64,000 nt of DNA from Sphingorhabdus sp. (GTDB taxonomy: Bacteria > Pseudomonadota > Alphaproteobacteria > Sphingomonadales > Sphingomonadaceae), in the NCBI RefSeq assembly GCF_023910635.1, contig NZ_JAAVVZ010000011.1, positions 28,866-92,865 on the forward strand, given 5' to 3'. Below, in pieces: positions 53,988 through 64,000 of this stretch. The notes under the pieces are model-generated. The model was not told the DNA's origin, made no database searches, and saw only the letters and a program-made list of their open reading frames with translations. Both the position numbers and the translations under genes were made by a program. The stretch's first letter is position 1; each line of letters opens with the position of its first letter.

Positions 53988-56015
53988 ATGTCCGGCATGG
54001 TAAAGCACCTTCTTTCAGCATCGGCTCTCATTATTTCATTTGCTGCGCTCGCCTCCGCGCAGCAATCCGATGGTATCATATGGAAACCCGGCACTGGCGG
54101 TGGACAAATGTCCGCGCCATCTGGACAACCACTGTCTACACCCGTCATTTACGACCCAAGCGAGGGCAAAATCCCCGCCGCGCTGCAGCGTTGGAAAATG
54201 TTAAGCGCACCCGGCAATTTCAGCTTTAACGATTATGCATCATTCCTCATGCTTTACCCGGATTGGCCAAATGCGGACGACATGCGCAAAAAGGCGGAAC
54301 AGGCGATAAATCCCCTGTCTTACTCTCCAAACCAAGTAGTGGCTTATTTTGACCGCTTGCCGCCAGTCACCAATGAAGGCCGCGCAAAATTTGCATTGGC
54401 GCTGGATAGCGTTGGCGACAAGGCGCGTGCCGAAACACAAGCGCGCGAAGCTTGGCGCGGTGGCGCGCTGAGCGACGAAGATGAAGGTCGGGTTTTCCGC
54501 ATTGCCAGCGGCACCCTGACATCCGCCGACCATGATGCACGAATCGACCGGCTGCTCTGGTCAGGATCGACGCGCGCCGCCGAACGTTGGATCGCATTCA
54601 CCTCGCCGCAGCGCCGCCCTGCGTTTGTCGCTGCGCTTGCAACGCGGATGAAGGCACAAGATGCCGACTTGAAGGTGCAAGAGGCAGGCGTTTTTGCGAA
54701 TAACGAAGCCAGTCTGCTGGCGGCGCGGGCGGACGCGATGCGTGATGCTGGTAACGGCTTTGCTGTGCGCGAATTGCTTGCAAACCGCGGGAATCTGGTC
54801 GCACCGGTGCCCGTCCCCAAGGATTGGTACCAATTGCTACTCACGCATGCCCGCGCTGCCGAAATGGACGGCCAGTATGACGTGGCATATCGCATCGCCT
54901 CGCGTGTGGACGACGCCATCCCTGCTGGCCTTGTCATGGCGGATCAGGATCTGCCGACGCGTGATCGCTATACCAGCCTTACTTGGCTGGCCGGATCGGT
55001 GGCTATGGACCGTTTGGGCCGCCCGCGTGATGCCGTAAGCATGTTCGAACGCTATGCGACTGCCGCAAAAACCGCACAAACCCGATCAAAGGGTTTTTAT
55101 TGGGCGGGCAAGGCCGCAGCAAAGGCTGGCGACCCGTCAAGCGCGACGCTTTATTATGAACAAGCAGCGGCATATTATGAAAGCTTTTTTGGCCAGTTGT
55201 CTTTGGAGCAGCTGCGTCGTGCCTTACCGCAAGTTCCGCGCGTGGCAGCTACCCCGCCTGTTCTGGCGGACGGGAATCTTCCCCCTGTGCATTTGGCGGC
55301 GGCGCTGGCCGCAAAATATGGTAGCTGGCGTGACCAAAGCAATTTTTTCAGAGCCATTGCCCGCCACGCGGATGACCGTGACGCATATACCGCTGCGATT
55401 GGCCTTTCGCAAGCGCTTGGCCGTCCCGATTTAGCTGTCATGGCGGGTCGTGCAGCGCGCACCGATGGCATCCCCGATTTGCTGGGTAACAGCTACCCCA
55501 CCGTCAATGTTCCAGCGGCGCATAGTCAGACTTGGACGCTCGCCCATGCGATCATGCGTCAGGAAAGCCAGTTTGACCGCGCCGCCGTCAGCCACGCAGG
55601 AGCACGCGGCCTGATGCAATTGATGCCCGGAACCGCGCGGGAGACATCGGGCAAAATCTCAATGGCCTATCGTCCTGATGCGCTGACCGTTGATACCGAT
55701 TACAACATCGCCTTGGGTGCCACCTATATTGAGCGCATGCTCGATTATTATGACGGAAGCTATCCCTTGGCCATTGCCGCATATAATGGCGGTCCGGGTA
55801 ACGTGAACAAATGGCTCCGCGCCTATGGCGACCCACGCACAGGCAGCATCGATATGATGGATTGGATTGAGAAAATCCCGCTCAGCGAAACCCGCGATTA
55901 TGTCTACCGCGTTTTGGAAAATGCGGTGATGTATGACCATCTCCACCCCGAAAAGGCACGGGTGCAGTCATCTACGCCACTTAGCGCCTATTTGGGCAAG
56001 TCTACGCCGGGTTAA
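53988..56015 (+). CDS. Soluble lytic murein transglycosylase
   Basis: C-terminal IMRQESQFDRAAVSHAGARGLMQLMPGTA...NIALGATYIERMLDYYDGSYPLAIAAYNGGPGNVNKW. Confidence 0.94.
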   Translation: MSGMVKHLLSASALIISFAALASAQQSDGIIWKPGTGGGQMSAPSGQPLSTPVIYDPSEGKIPAALQRWKMLSAPGNFSFNDYASFLMLYPDWPNADDMRKKAEQAINPLSYSPNQVVAYFDRLPPVTNEGRAKFALALDSVGDKARAETQAREAWRGGALSDEDEGRVFRIASGTLTSADHDARIDRLLWSGSTRAAERWIAFTSPQRRPAFVAALATRMKAQDADLKVQEAGVFANNEASLLAARADAMRDAGNGFAVRELLANRGNLVAPVPVPKDWYQLLLTHARAAEMDGQYDVAYRIASRVDDAIPAGLVMADQDLPTRDRYTSLTWLAGSVAMDRLGRPRDAVSMFERYATAAKTAQTRSKGFYWAGKAAAKAGDPSSATLYYEQAAAYYESFFGQLSLEQLRRALPQVPRVAATPPVLADGNLPPVHLAAALAAKYGSWRDQSNFFRAIARHADDRDAYTAAIGLSQALGRPDLAVMAGRAARTDGIPDLLGNSYPTVNVPAAHSQTWTLAHAIMRQESQFDRAAVSHAGARGLMQLMPGTARETSGKISMAYRPDALTVDTDYNIALGATYIERMLDYYDGSYPLAIAAYNGGPGNVNKWLRAYGDPRTGSIDMMDWIEKIPLSETRDYVYRVLENAVMYDHLHPEKARVQSSTPLSAYLGKSTPG

Positions 56016-56116
56016 CATCCGCCCTTTCGTGCCGGGCGCAGTCACGGCACCGCAAGGTTGTGCGGCGCGTCTGGGGTCTCTCGACTCTCCTCGACCCGAA
56101 CGGCTAAGGCAGATGT

Positions 56117-56605
56117 ATGGCCGAGCGCACCAACCCGATCACCCCAGCCGGATTCGCGGCCTTGCGCGAACGCTATGAACAACTATTCGCCATCGACCGC
56201 CCAGCAGTCGTCGAAATCGTCCATTGGGCCGCCGGCAATGGCGACCGAAGCGAGAATGGCGATTATATCTATGGCCGCCAGAAACTGCGCGCGATTGACC
56301 GGGAATTGGGTCAGTTGTCCAAAAAGATGAAAGTCGCGCAAATACTCGACCCATCCAAGCAAGAGGACCGAAGCCGCATATTCTTTGGTGCGTGCGTCAC
56401 GATTGCGGATGTCGATGACATGGAACGCACGATCACAATCCTTGGTGATGACGAAGCAGATGCCAGCAACGGACGCATAGGCTGGAACGCGCCGCTTTCC
56501 CGCGCCCTACGCGGGGCGCGCGTGGGTGATGTCAAAACCGTAAATTTGCCCACAGGGCCCAAAGAATGGGAAGTATTACGTATAGACTATCCCTTGGGGG
56601 AATAG
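56117..56605 (+). CDS. greB: Transcription elongation factor GreB-like
   Basis: NPITPAGFAALRERYEQLF...NGDRSENGDYIYGRQKLRAIDRELGQLSKKM. Confidence 0.9.
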   Translation: MAERTNPITPAGFAALRERYEQLFAIDRPAVVEIVHWAAGNGDRSENGDYIYGRQKLRAIDRELGQLSKKMKVAQILDPSKQEDRSRIFFGACVTIADVDDMERTITILGDDEADASNGRIGWNAPLSRALRGARVGDVKTVNLPTGPKEWEVLRIDYPLGE

Positions 56606-57372
56606 CCAATCGTCCGCTGCGCCAACGCCACGACCGCTGGATCGGCGTCCGGAAACTCCTGCGGCACGCTCTTCTCTAATTCTGCGATCACATGCGAAAG
56701 GACCGCTATTCGCGCCGCCTTTTGATTATTGCCGTCAACAACGGTCCAGGGTGCCCAATGCGTATGCGTGCGCTTGAACATATCCTTTAGCGCGTCGAGA
56801 TATTGCTCCCGCTTTTCGCGATTGCGAAAATCTTCTGCAGTGACTTTCCACCTTTTGGTTGGATCATCCAGCCGTTCGATCAGAACCTTGTCTTGTGTTT
56901 CGGCGGTCACATGCAGGAATATCTTGATAATCTTTGTGCCGATTTCGCCTTGGCGCGATTCAAATTCGTTGATTTCGTCATAACCGCGCCGCCATTCGGC
57001 TTCGGTGCAAAATCCCTCCACACGCTCCACAAGCACGCGGCCGTAGTGACTTCTGTCCCAAATGCTGATTTCCTGTTTGCCCGGCAATTTGTTCCAGAAG
57101 CGCCACAGGAAATGCTTGTCCTTTTCTTCTAAAGTCGGCGCAGAAATCGGGAAGACCTGATAAAAACGCGGGTCAAGCAAAGAGGTCATGCGCTTAATTG
57201 CGCCGCCCTTGCCTGCGGCATCCCAGCCTTCGAATATGATTAAAGTGCGCGCCTCATGCAGGATGTGCAGTGCTTGTAGCTCGGACAAGCGATCCTGAAG
57301 GCTTTTCAGGTCCTTGTCATATGAGCCATCATAAATTTTGCCGGCTTCAAACTTGGAAAGGTCAATGGACAT
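56587..57372 (-). CDS. Polyphosphate kinase 2 family protein
   Basis: LIIFEGWDAAGKGGAIKRMTSLLDPRFYQVFPISAPTLEEKDKHFLWRFW...WDRSHYGRVLVERVEGF. Confidence 0.93.
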   Translation of the reverse strand: MSIDLSKFEAGKIYDGSYDKDLKSLQDRLSELQALHILHEARTLIIFEGWDAAGKGGAIKRMTSLLDPRFYQVFPISAPTLEEKDKHFLWRFWNKLPGKQEISIWDRSHYGRVLVERVEGFCTEAEWRRGYDEINEFESRQGEIGTKIIKIFLHVTAETQDKVLIERLDDPTKRWKVTAEDFRNREKREQYLDALKDMFKRTHTHWAPWTVVDGNNQKAARIAVLSHVIAELEKSVPQEFPDADPAVVALAQRTIGYSPKG

Positions 57373-57467
57373 GCCCGCTTTCCAGCATCTATTGCGCGGA
57401 CAAACAAGCAAAAGCGCAGCTCTGTCCCCAAAAGGGACAGATCCTACGCCTAATTTTGTCGCTGACA

Positions 57468-59252
57468 TCAGGCCTTGGGCGGTTGTTCCAATACACGAAT
57501 GTGCAATTCGCGCAACTGCTTAGCCATCGCAGGCGACGGCGCACCCATCAAAAGGTCCTCGGCCCGCTGGTTCATCGGGAAAAGCGTGATTTCGCGCAGA
57601 TTCTGCACGCCGCACAAGAGCATGACCATCCGGTCCACCCCTGCGGCCATGCCGCCATGCGGTGGCGCACCAAATTGGAAAGCGCGATACATGCCGCCAA
57701 AACGCGCCTCAACATCCGCCTGCGTCAAACCCGTGAGTTCAAACGCCTTGACCATCAAATCGGGGTGCTGGTTCCGAATCGAGCCTGACGCAAGCTCATA
57801 GCCGTTACAGACCATGTCATATTGATACGCCTTGATGGTAAGCGGGTCCTGCGTTTCGAGCGCCTGTAGCCCGCCCTGTGGCATGGAGAAGGGGTTGTGG
57901 GCAAAGTCGACCTTTTTGTCTTCCTCGCTCCATTCGTAGAACGGGAAGTCAATGATCCAGCAAAAACGGAACGCGTCCTTTTCAATCAGGTCAAGCTGCT
58001 CGCCCGTCCGCGTGCGGGCCGCGCCAGCCAGCTTTGCCGCTTGCTCTTCCTTGCCAGCGGCGAAGAAGCAACCATCGTCTGGCCCAAGTCCAATAGCTTC
58101 GTACAGCGCGCGCATCCCCTCTTCGCCATGGTTCTTGGCGATTGGGCCGCCAAACTCGCCACCCTTGCGGGTGACATAACCAAGTCCGGCATGACCTTCG
58201 CTGCGCGCCCATTCGTTCATATCGTCGAAGAATTTACGGCTCTTGTCCGCAGTCTTTGGCGCAGGAATGGCGCGGACAACGCCGCCGCCTTCAACAATGC
58301 GTTCAAACAGGCCGAAGCCAGAGGTTTTGAAATGATCGGTAACGTCGTGGATCATCAGCGGATTGCGCAAATCCGGCTTGTCAGTGCCGTAATCTAACAT
58401 CGCCTTTGAATGTGGGATGCGCGGGAACTGTCCTGCTGGTGTCACTTTTTTGCCGTCGGCAAATGCTTCGAACACACCCGCCATCACGGGTTCCATCGTG
58501 TCCCAGATTTCTTCTTGCGTGACAAAGCTCATTTCCAGATCAAGCTGGTAAAATTCGCCCGGCAAACGGTCGGCGCGCGGGTCTTCATCGCGGAAACAGG
58601 GGGCAATCTGAAAATAGCGGTCGAAACCGGCGACCATCAACAACTGCTTATACTGCTGTGGTGCTTGCGGCAGTGCAAAGAATTTGCCTGCGTGGATGCG
58701 GCTTGGCACAAGAAAGTCGCGCGCGCCTTCGGGACTGGATGCGGTCAGGATGGGCGTTGAATATTCGGTGAAGCCGATATCTTCCATCCGGCGGCGCGTT
58801 TCGCGAATGATCTGTGTGCGCTTGACGATATTGGCGTGCAGCGTTTCGCGGCGCAAATCGAGAAAGCGGTATTTCAGACGCGTTTCTTCAGGATATTCTT
58901 GCTCACCGGCAACTGGCAACGGCAGTTCTTCTGACTTGCTCAGCACGGTCACGCTGCGAGCGAAGACTTCAATCTGCCCGGTCGGCAGATGGGCATTGAC
59001 CGTGCTTGCGCTGCGGGCCTTCACCTCGCCATCAATGGTTATGACGCTTTCGAGGCGCAACGCCTCCAATATCGGCAAAGCGGGGCTGTCGGTATCGGCC
59101 ACGATCTGCGTCATGCCATAATGGTCGCGCAGGTCGACGAACAACACACCGCCATGGTCGCGCTTACGGTGGACCCAGCCCGACAGGCGGACGGTTTCGC
59201 CCACATGGGAATCCCGGAGTTCAGCGCATTTGTGCGTACGATAAGCGTGCAT
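57468..59252 (-). CDS. aspS: Aspartyl-tRNA synthetase
   Basis: [51 protein letters not shown]... Confidence 0.97.
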   Translation of the reverse strand: MHAYRTHKCAELRDSHVGETVRLSGWVHRKRDHGGVLFVDLRDHYGMTQIVADTDSPALPILEALRLESVITIDGEVKARSASTVNAHLPTGQIEVFARSVTVLSKSEELPLPVAGEQEYPEETRLKYRFLDLRRETLHANIVKRTQIIRETRRRMEDIGFTEYSTPILTASSPEGARDFLVPSRIHAGKFFALPQAPQQYKQLLMVAGFDRYFQIAPCFRDEDPRADRLPGEFYQLDLEMSFVTQEEIWDTMEPVMAGVFEAFADGKKVTPAGQFPRIPHSKAMLDYGTDKPDLRNPLMIHDVTDHFKTSGFGLFERIVEGGGVVRAIPAPKTADKSRKFFDDMNEWARSEGHAGLGYVTRKGGEFGGPIAKNHGEEGMRALYEAIGLGPDDGCFFAAGKEEQAAKLAGAARTRTGEQLDLIEKDAFRFCWIIDFPFYEWSEEDKKVDFAHNPFSMPQGGLQALETQDPLTIKAYQYDMVCNGYELASGSIRNQHPDLMVKAFELTGLTQADVEARFGGMYRAFQFGAPPHGGMAAGVDRMVMLLCGVQNLREITLFPMNQRAEDLLMGAPSPAMAKQLRELHIRVLEQPPKA

Positions 59253-59346
59253 TGTTTACTCAATTCAAAAAAGCTGTGGAAAGCGGGCCTGTCAACAGTG
59301 CAGCGGCACTTTGTCAAGTCGTGAATGGGTGCTACGGCGATACCCA

Positions 59347-60543
59347 ATGCAGATTCATCCTCTTATCACCGACAGCAAACGTCTCGCCGAATTATGCGCA
59401 CGCCTTGCACAATCGCCTTTTATTGCGGTCGACACCGAATTTATGCGGGAAAACACTTATTATCCTGACTTATGTTTGGTTCAACTGGCAGACGCCAATG
59501 AGGCTGCGGCAATTGACCCCAAGGCCGAGGGGCTTGACCTCGCGCCAATGCTTGAGCTGCTGTGCGAAAATGAGGATGTGTTGAAGGTTTTCCACGCGGG
59601 CGGGCAGGATATCGAGATATTTTTCAACCTGACCAGCAAAACCCCGTATCCCATGTTCGACACGCAAATTGCCGCCATGGCGCTGGGTCAGGGTGAGCAA
59701 GTCGGTTACTCAAACCTCGTCGACCTGTGGATGGGTATCCAATTGGACAAGGGCGCCCGCTTCACCGATTGGTCACGGCGTCCTCTTGATAAACGCCAAA
59801 TTGATTATGCCATTGCCGATGTGACGCATTTGTCCGTCATTTTTCCGATGATGCTTGAAAAGCTTAAGTCTACGGGTCGCGGTGCGTGGTTGAATGACGA
59901 GATGGAGCGGATTTCCGACGCCGCCAATTATCGCAATGACCCCGAAAACGCGTGGGCACGGATTAAGGTACAATCGCGCAAGCCCGAAGTGCTTGGTCGG
60001 CTTCAAGCCATGGCTGCGTGGCGCGAAAAAGAGGCGCAGCGCAAGAATATCCCGCGTGGACGGATTATGAAGGATGAAACGCTGGCCGATATCGCCGCGC
60101 ATCCACCCAAAAGTCAGGCTGACCTACCCAAAGTGCGCGGTCTTTCGCCCGCATGGCGCGACAATGACATTGGTGCGCGCCTGATCGGGGTGATTGAAGC
60201 GAGCCAGCCTATGGCGCGTGAAAATTTGCCAGACCGTGCCCGATCGTCCCCTGGCGGTGGCAAAGATGGTTCGTTAGTCGCGGATCTGCTGAAGCTATTG
60301 CTCAAAATCCGGTCACGCGAAATTAACGTGGCCCCGCGCTTGATTGTACGGACGGAAGAGCTTGAGCGCTTGGCTGCTGGCGAGCGCGAAGACCTTGAAG
60401 TGTTAACGGGATGGCGTTTTGACCAATTCGGGCGCGATGCTCTTGACCTTGTCGAAGGACGGTTGGCCTTTGCCGTGGTCAATGGCAAGCTCAAGATGAC
60501 CCTAACGCATGAAGAAGACATGGTGCGGGAAACACCGGCTTAG
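59347..60543 (+). CDS. rnd: Ribonuclease D
   Basis: FIAVDTEFMRENTYYPDLCLVQLAD...KVFHAGGQDIEIFF...YAIADVTHLS; HRDC-type C-terminus. Confidence 0.94.
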   Translation: MQIHPLITDSKRLAELCARLAQSPFIAVDTEFMRENTYYPDLCLVQLADANEAAAIDPKAEGLDLAPMLELLCENEDVLKVFHAGGQDIEIFFNLTSKTPYPMFDTQIAAMALGQGEQVGYSNLVDLWMGIQLDKGARFTDWSRRPLDKRQIDYAIADVTHLSVIFPMMLEKLKSTGRGAWLNDEMERISDAANYRNDPENAWARIKVQSRKPEVLGRLQAMAAWREKEAQRKNIPRGRIMKDETLADIAAHPPKSQADLPKVRGLSPAWRDNDIGARLIGVIEASQPMARENLPDRARSSPGGGKDGSLVADLLKLLLKIRSREINVAPRLIVRTEELERLAAGEREDLEVLTGWRFDQFGRDALDLVEGRLAFAVVNGKLKMTLTHEEDMVRETPA

Positions 60544-60557
60544 GGTCAGGACCTAGA

Positions 60558-61142
60558 TCAGCCTTCGAGAACTTTTTTTACCAAGGTCAAATTTACGGGC
60601 GCATTTTCCGAGAGCGCCATGGCGTTTGCGGATCGCGCAAATTTTTCTATGGCAACATAGCTGCGTTCGATACGCCGTTTCACATAGCTTACGGCATCGA
60701 TACTAATCGCTGCGCCCCGGTCGGCGAGTTGTTTTTGCAGTAATTGTTCAATCATCTCGTCATCCGGCGGCGCAATGTCGAGCAACATTGCCGCGCCTAA
60801 TCGCGACTGCAAATCGGGCAATGCAATATTCCATTCCGAAGGTTGCCAACGCGATATCAGCAATAACGGCACGCCGCTCTCTTGCGAACGGTTCCACGCA
60901 TTGAAAATTGTTTCGTCAGAACGCGCCTCGGCTTCATCGATAACAGTGCCATTCCGTCCCGAAAAATAACGCGCCATCAGTGTTTTTCCGGAGCGCGCCG
61001 GCCCTGTAAGAATTGCACAGCCCGTTGCCCAGCCCGCCGCACTGGAAAGCCCGGCAAAGGCCGCTGCGTTCGAATCCGTAATGATGAGGCTGGACGACGC
61101 GCCACTGCGCAACTCATCCAAGGGTAAGGCAATTTGACGCAT
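60558..61142 (-). CDS. DnaA-related regulatory inactivator (HdaA/Hda-like AAA protein)
   Basis: MRQIALPLDE...LTGPARSGKTLMARYF; short DnaA domain-III-like protein. Confidence 0.78.
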   Translation of the reverse strand: MRQIALPLDELRSGASSSLIITDSNAAAFAGLSSAAGWATGCAILTGPARSGKTLMARYFSGRNGTVIDEAEARSDETIFNAWNRSQESGVPLLLISRWQPSEWNIALPDLQSRLGAAMLLDIAPPDDEMIEQLLQKQLADRGAAISIDAVSYVKRRIERSYVAIEKFARSANAMALSENAPVNLTLVKKVLEG

Positions 61143-61159
61143 CGACCCGCTAAATGCGC

Positions 61160-62236
61160 TTATGGCCGGGGTTGAGGCGCGGAAGGGGCCTGCCCCTCTG
61201 GCACAATGGATCTGACGACGTCATCAAGCGATGGCGCGGCGGATTCCTGCACCGTTGCGCCGGTTTGATCCCCGGCCGCAGCGTCTTCGACTGCACCTTC
61301 CAGATCCTCGTCCTCAACCACTTCGGGTTCTAGGACCAGCGAGGCATCCGCCCGCAGGCGCCCTGAGGAGAAGGCCGATTGGAATAATTGATCCATCCGC
61401 AATACAGCTTGATCCATCATCGCAGGAATGCCCGCGCTACTCGATGTGCGCAACGTGAATGCACCCAAAAACTTGTTATCCGGGCCATAACGCGCCGAGA
61501 AACGTCCGATGACTGGACCACCGGGCCATTGCCGTTCAATCCGCGCAATGGGAATGATAACGTCCGCCGCACCAAATTGGTCAAGGATCGTGCGCCACCA
61601 AATGCGGCTGCGGCGTTCCGGTTGGCCGGCATTCAACAAAAGCGACTCGCCGCCTGCCCCGCTTGGGCGGACATAATCGATCGTGCTGTCTGCGGTACGA
61701 AATTTGGCCCAGCTCCGTTGCCATGATGTGCGCTGTTCAAACACTGTGGGTGCACCTGCAGAATAGGTCACGGGCAACAACATCAAAGGCGCAGAACGCC
61801 TTGCAACGCCGCTGACGCCCAGCAACTGACCCGCCCGCGCGCGATCAAACAGGACGCCCAGCTTTGCGACATAACGGCGTGGGCCAATTTGTTCCCGTTC
61901 CACCACAATGGCGGCAGTGATGCCGTCCAATGTCGAATCGGACAGATTAGCCCCTGCTTCATTATGGGTTTTGCGCCACAATGCCGCCCAAGCGATGCGC
62001 TGCGCCTGCTCCCACCCCTTTTTTCGTGCTTCAAAGGCGTTGTCGCCAACCACATTGACCGAAACGCCGGTAACTTCAAAGTCTCCGGCGCTCGCAATCG
62101 GCGCAATACCGCGCTTTGGCCCCTCAATCTGCGCAACAACGATGCCGCCGCCAACCAGCGCCAAAGGCAAGCCGAACGCTGCAATGCGGAACCAATTCTT
62201 GCGCAAATTTGTCATCTCGGCACCTTTAGGCGACAT
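61160..62236 (-). CDS. DUF2066-like secreted/membrane-anchored protein
   Basis: Hydrophobic N-term IAAFGLPLALVGGGIVVAQIEG; FEVTGVSVNVVGDNAFEARKKGWEQAQRIAWAALWRKTH. Confidence 0.7.
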   Translation of the reverse strand: MSPKGAEMTNLRKNWFRIAAFGLPLALVGGGIVVAQIEGPKRGIAPIASAGDFEVTGVSVNVVGDNAFEARKKGWEQAQRIAWAALWRKTHNEAGANLSDSTLDGITAAIVVEREQIGPRRYVAKLGVLFDRARAGQLLGVSGVARRSAPLMLLPVTYSAGAPTVFEQRTSWQRSWAKFRTADSTIDYVRPSGAGGESLLLNAGQPERRSRIWWRTILDQFGAADVIIPIARIERQWPGGPVIGRFSARYGPDNKFLGAFTLRTSSSAGIPAMMDQAVLRMDQLFQSAFSSGRLRADASLVLEPEVVEDEDLEGAVEDAAAGDQTGATVQESAAPSLDDVVRSIVPEGQAPSAPQPRP

Positions 62237-62276
62237 AGACGTGGAATTCCAAGCCTGTTCTCGCTAACGGCGACAA

Positions 62277-63383
62277 ATGGACGCAAAAGATCAAACCCCA
62301 GAATCCTACACTTACGCCAAGGCGGGTGTTTCCATCGAAACCGGCAATGCTCTGGTGCGCGCCATTGCGCCACTGGCCAAAGCAACGCGTCGTGCAGGTG
62401 CCGACGCGGACCTTGGCGGATTTGGCGGGTTCTTCGATTTGAAAGCAGCAGGGTTTCGTGACCCGTTACTGGTCGCGGCCAATGACGGTGTGGGAACAAA
62501 ACTGAAACTGGCGATAGAGTGCGGACGGCACGAAGGCGTCGGTATTGATTTGGTCGCGATGTGCGCAAATGACTTGATCGTGCAAGGCGCAGAGCCGCTG
62601 TTTTTCCTTGATTATTATGCGACCGGCAAGCTGGACAATACTATCGCGACATCGGTCGTGGCCAGCATCGCTAAGGGCTGCAAACTGGCTGGATGCGCGC
62701 TGATCGGCGGCGAAACCGCGGAAATGCCCGGCATGTATTCCGACGGTGATTATGACCTCGCCGGTTTTTGTGTCGGCGCAGTGGAACGCGACCAAGTCCT
62801 GACCGCCGACAAAATTGTGGCCGGTGATGTCATCTTGGGTCTCGCGTCTTCGGGCGTGCACTCCAACGGCTTTTCCTTGGTGCGCCGACTTGCGGCGGAC
62901 AAGGGGTGGAAGCTGGATCGTCCCGCTCTGTTCGACCAGAATGTGATCCTGATCGACGCGCTGATGGCGCCAACCCGGATTTATGTAAAATCGTTGTTGC
63001 CGCTGGTGCGCACGGGCAAAATCCACGCGATGGCGCATATCACCGGCGGCGGTTTGCTCGAAAATATTCCACGTATTTTGCCGGCGGGGCTGCATGCGCA
63101 TGTCAACGCGGACGCTTGGACACAGCCGCGCCTAATGGCGTTTTTGCAGGCCCAAGGAAATATTGAGCCTGAGGAAATGGCGCGCACATTTAACTGTGGT
63201 GTCGGCATGGCTGTTGTTGTGGCACAGGCGGATGTTGCGGATGTGACAACTGCGCTTGAGACCGCTGGTGAGACGGTGTTCAACATCGGTCACATTGCAG
63301 ATGGAAACAAGGGCTGCACCGTCACGGGTTCTGTCGAAACATGGAGCGCGCAATCCGATTGGACTGCGACTTATGGAGGCTAA
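62277..63383 (+). CDS. purM: Phosphoribosylformylglycinamidine cyclo-ligase
   Basis: [21 protein letters not shown]...[42 protein letters not shown]. Confidence 0.97.
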   Translation: MDAKDQTPESYTYAKAGVSIETGNALVRAIAPLAKATRRAGADADLGGFGGFFDLKAAGFRDPLLVAANDGVGTKLKLAIECGRHEGVGIDLVAMCANDLIVQGAEPLFFLDYYATGKLDNTIATSVVASIAKGCKLAGCALIGGETAEMPGMYSDGDYDLAGFCVGAVERDQVLTADKIVAGDVILGLASSGVHSNGFSLVRRLAADKGWKLDRPALFDQNVILIDALMAPTRIYVKSLLPLVRTGKIHAMAHITGGGLLENIPRILPAGLHAHVNADAWTQPRLMAFLQAQGNIEPEEMARTFNCGVGMAVVVAQADVADVTTALETAGETVFNIGHIADGNKGCTVTGSVETWSAQSDWTATYGG

Positions 63384-63399
63384 ACTGCCTTTATTCCCT

Positions 63400-63502
63400 T
63401 CCCGCAGGCGGGAGGGGCCAGGGGCGGGGCGCACCGAAGGTTCGCTTGCAGCGTTTAATGTGGAGGCCATCCCCCGGCCCATCCCGCCTGCGGGAGGGGA
63501 GA
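63400..63502. repeat. Intergenic GC-rich palindromic repeats between purM and purN
   Basis: TTCCCGCAGGCGGGAGGGG ... ATCCCGCCTGCGGGAGGGG: two CCCGC..GCGGG palindromes in inverted arrangement. Confidence 0.65.
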
Positions 63503-63506
63503 GAAA

Positions 63507-64000
63507 TTGAAAGCCAGAATCGCCGTCCTCATCTCCGGCGCGGGCACCAATATGGCCGCGTTGTTGTATGCCGCAAAACTGCCAAGCTGCCCCTATGAAA
63601 TTGTTCTGGTCGCCAGCAACAATCCAGACGCAGAAGGGCTAAAAATCGCCGCGACAGAAGGCATTCCAACCTTTGCGGTGTCTCATATCGGCCTTGACCG
63701 CGCCGCGCATGACGCGGTCATGCATGACGCGATCGTCGAGGCCGGTGCGGTCTATGTCGCTTTGGCTGGATATATGCGGATATTGTCCACGGAATTCGTC
63801 GCAAAATGGGATGGGCGCATGCTCAATATCCACCCTTCTTTGCTGCCAAAGTATAAGGGCCTGCACACCCATCAAAGAGCTATTGACGCCAAAGACACAG
63901 TCGCGGGAACCAGCGTGCATTTGGTGACGGCGGAGCTGGACGATGGCCCCGTGCTTGGCCAAATCGAAGTCACGATTTTGCCCGGCGACACAGCAGATAC
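63507..64000 (+). CDS. purN: Phosphoribosylglycinamide formyltransferase, 3' truncated by window edge
   Basis: (TTG start) LKARIAVLISGAGTNMAALLYAAKL...LAGYMRILSTEFVAKWDGRMLNIHPSLLPKYKGLHTHQRAIDAKDTVAGTSVHLVTAELDDGPVLGQ. Confidence 0.93.
   Translation, partial: MKARIAVLISGAGTNMAALLYAAKLPSCPYEIVLVASNNPDAEGLKIAATEGIPTFAVSHIGLDRAAHDAVMHDAIVEAGAVYVALAGYMRILSTEFVAKWDGRMLNIHPSLLPKYKGLHTHQRAIDAKDTVAGTSVHLVTAELDDGPVLGQIEVTILPGDTAD

Overview
The window looks like alphaproteobacterial chromosome, probably Sphingomonadales (inferred from gene content, order and codon usage; not checked by search). Most of it is dense core housekeeping DNA: beta-oxidation genes, pyrB/pyrC, hisI, purF, phr, rppH, guaB, QmcA/NfeD, pckA, chvI-chvG-hprK-rapZ-EIIA-HPr, rmuC, pssA/psd, icd, alaS, recA, cckA, smpB, dapA, slt, greB, ppk2, aspS, rnd, purM and purN. 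The unusual material lies at about 3-16 kb and in a dispersed repeat family. (1) An approximately 4.04-kb transposon (9994-14034) has perfect 25-bp terminal inverted repeats and an 8-bp target duplication (AAAAAAAG). It encodes an IS1595-type transposase that overlaps start/stop with a fused nuclease-methyltransferase and a separate specificity subunit, an architecture resembling BcgI type IIB restriction-modification. A 47-aa ORF sits at its right end. (2) The transposon is inserted in a Sel1/SPOR gene that also carries an IS630-type element (about 14557-15727). Removing both restores one continuous reading frame. (3) A nested-palindrome MITE/REPIN-like family with TTAGGGTCAGGAC ends occurs as two 268-bp copies, one deletion derivative and several solo end motifs. 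The motifs repeatedly supply the TAG stop codon of the adjacent gene. (4) An IS5-type element abuts one of these copies. I recognised no rRNA, tRNA or CRISPR array. Family assignments come from reading the protein sequences by eye.
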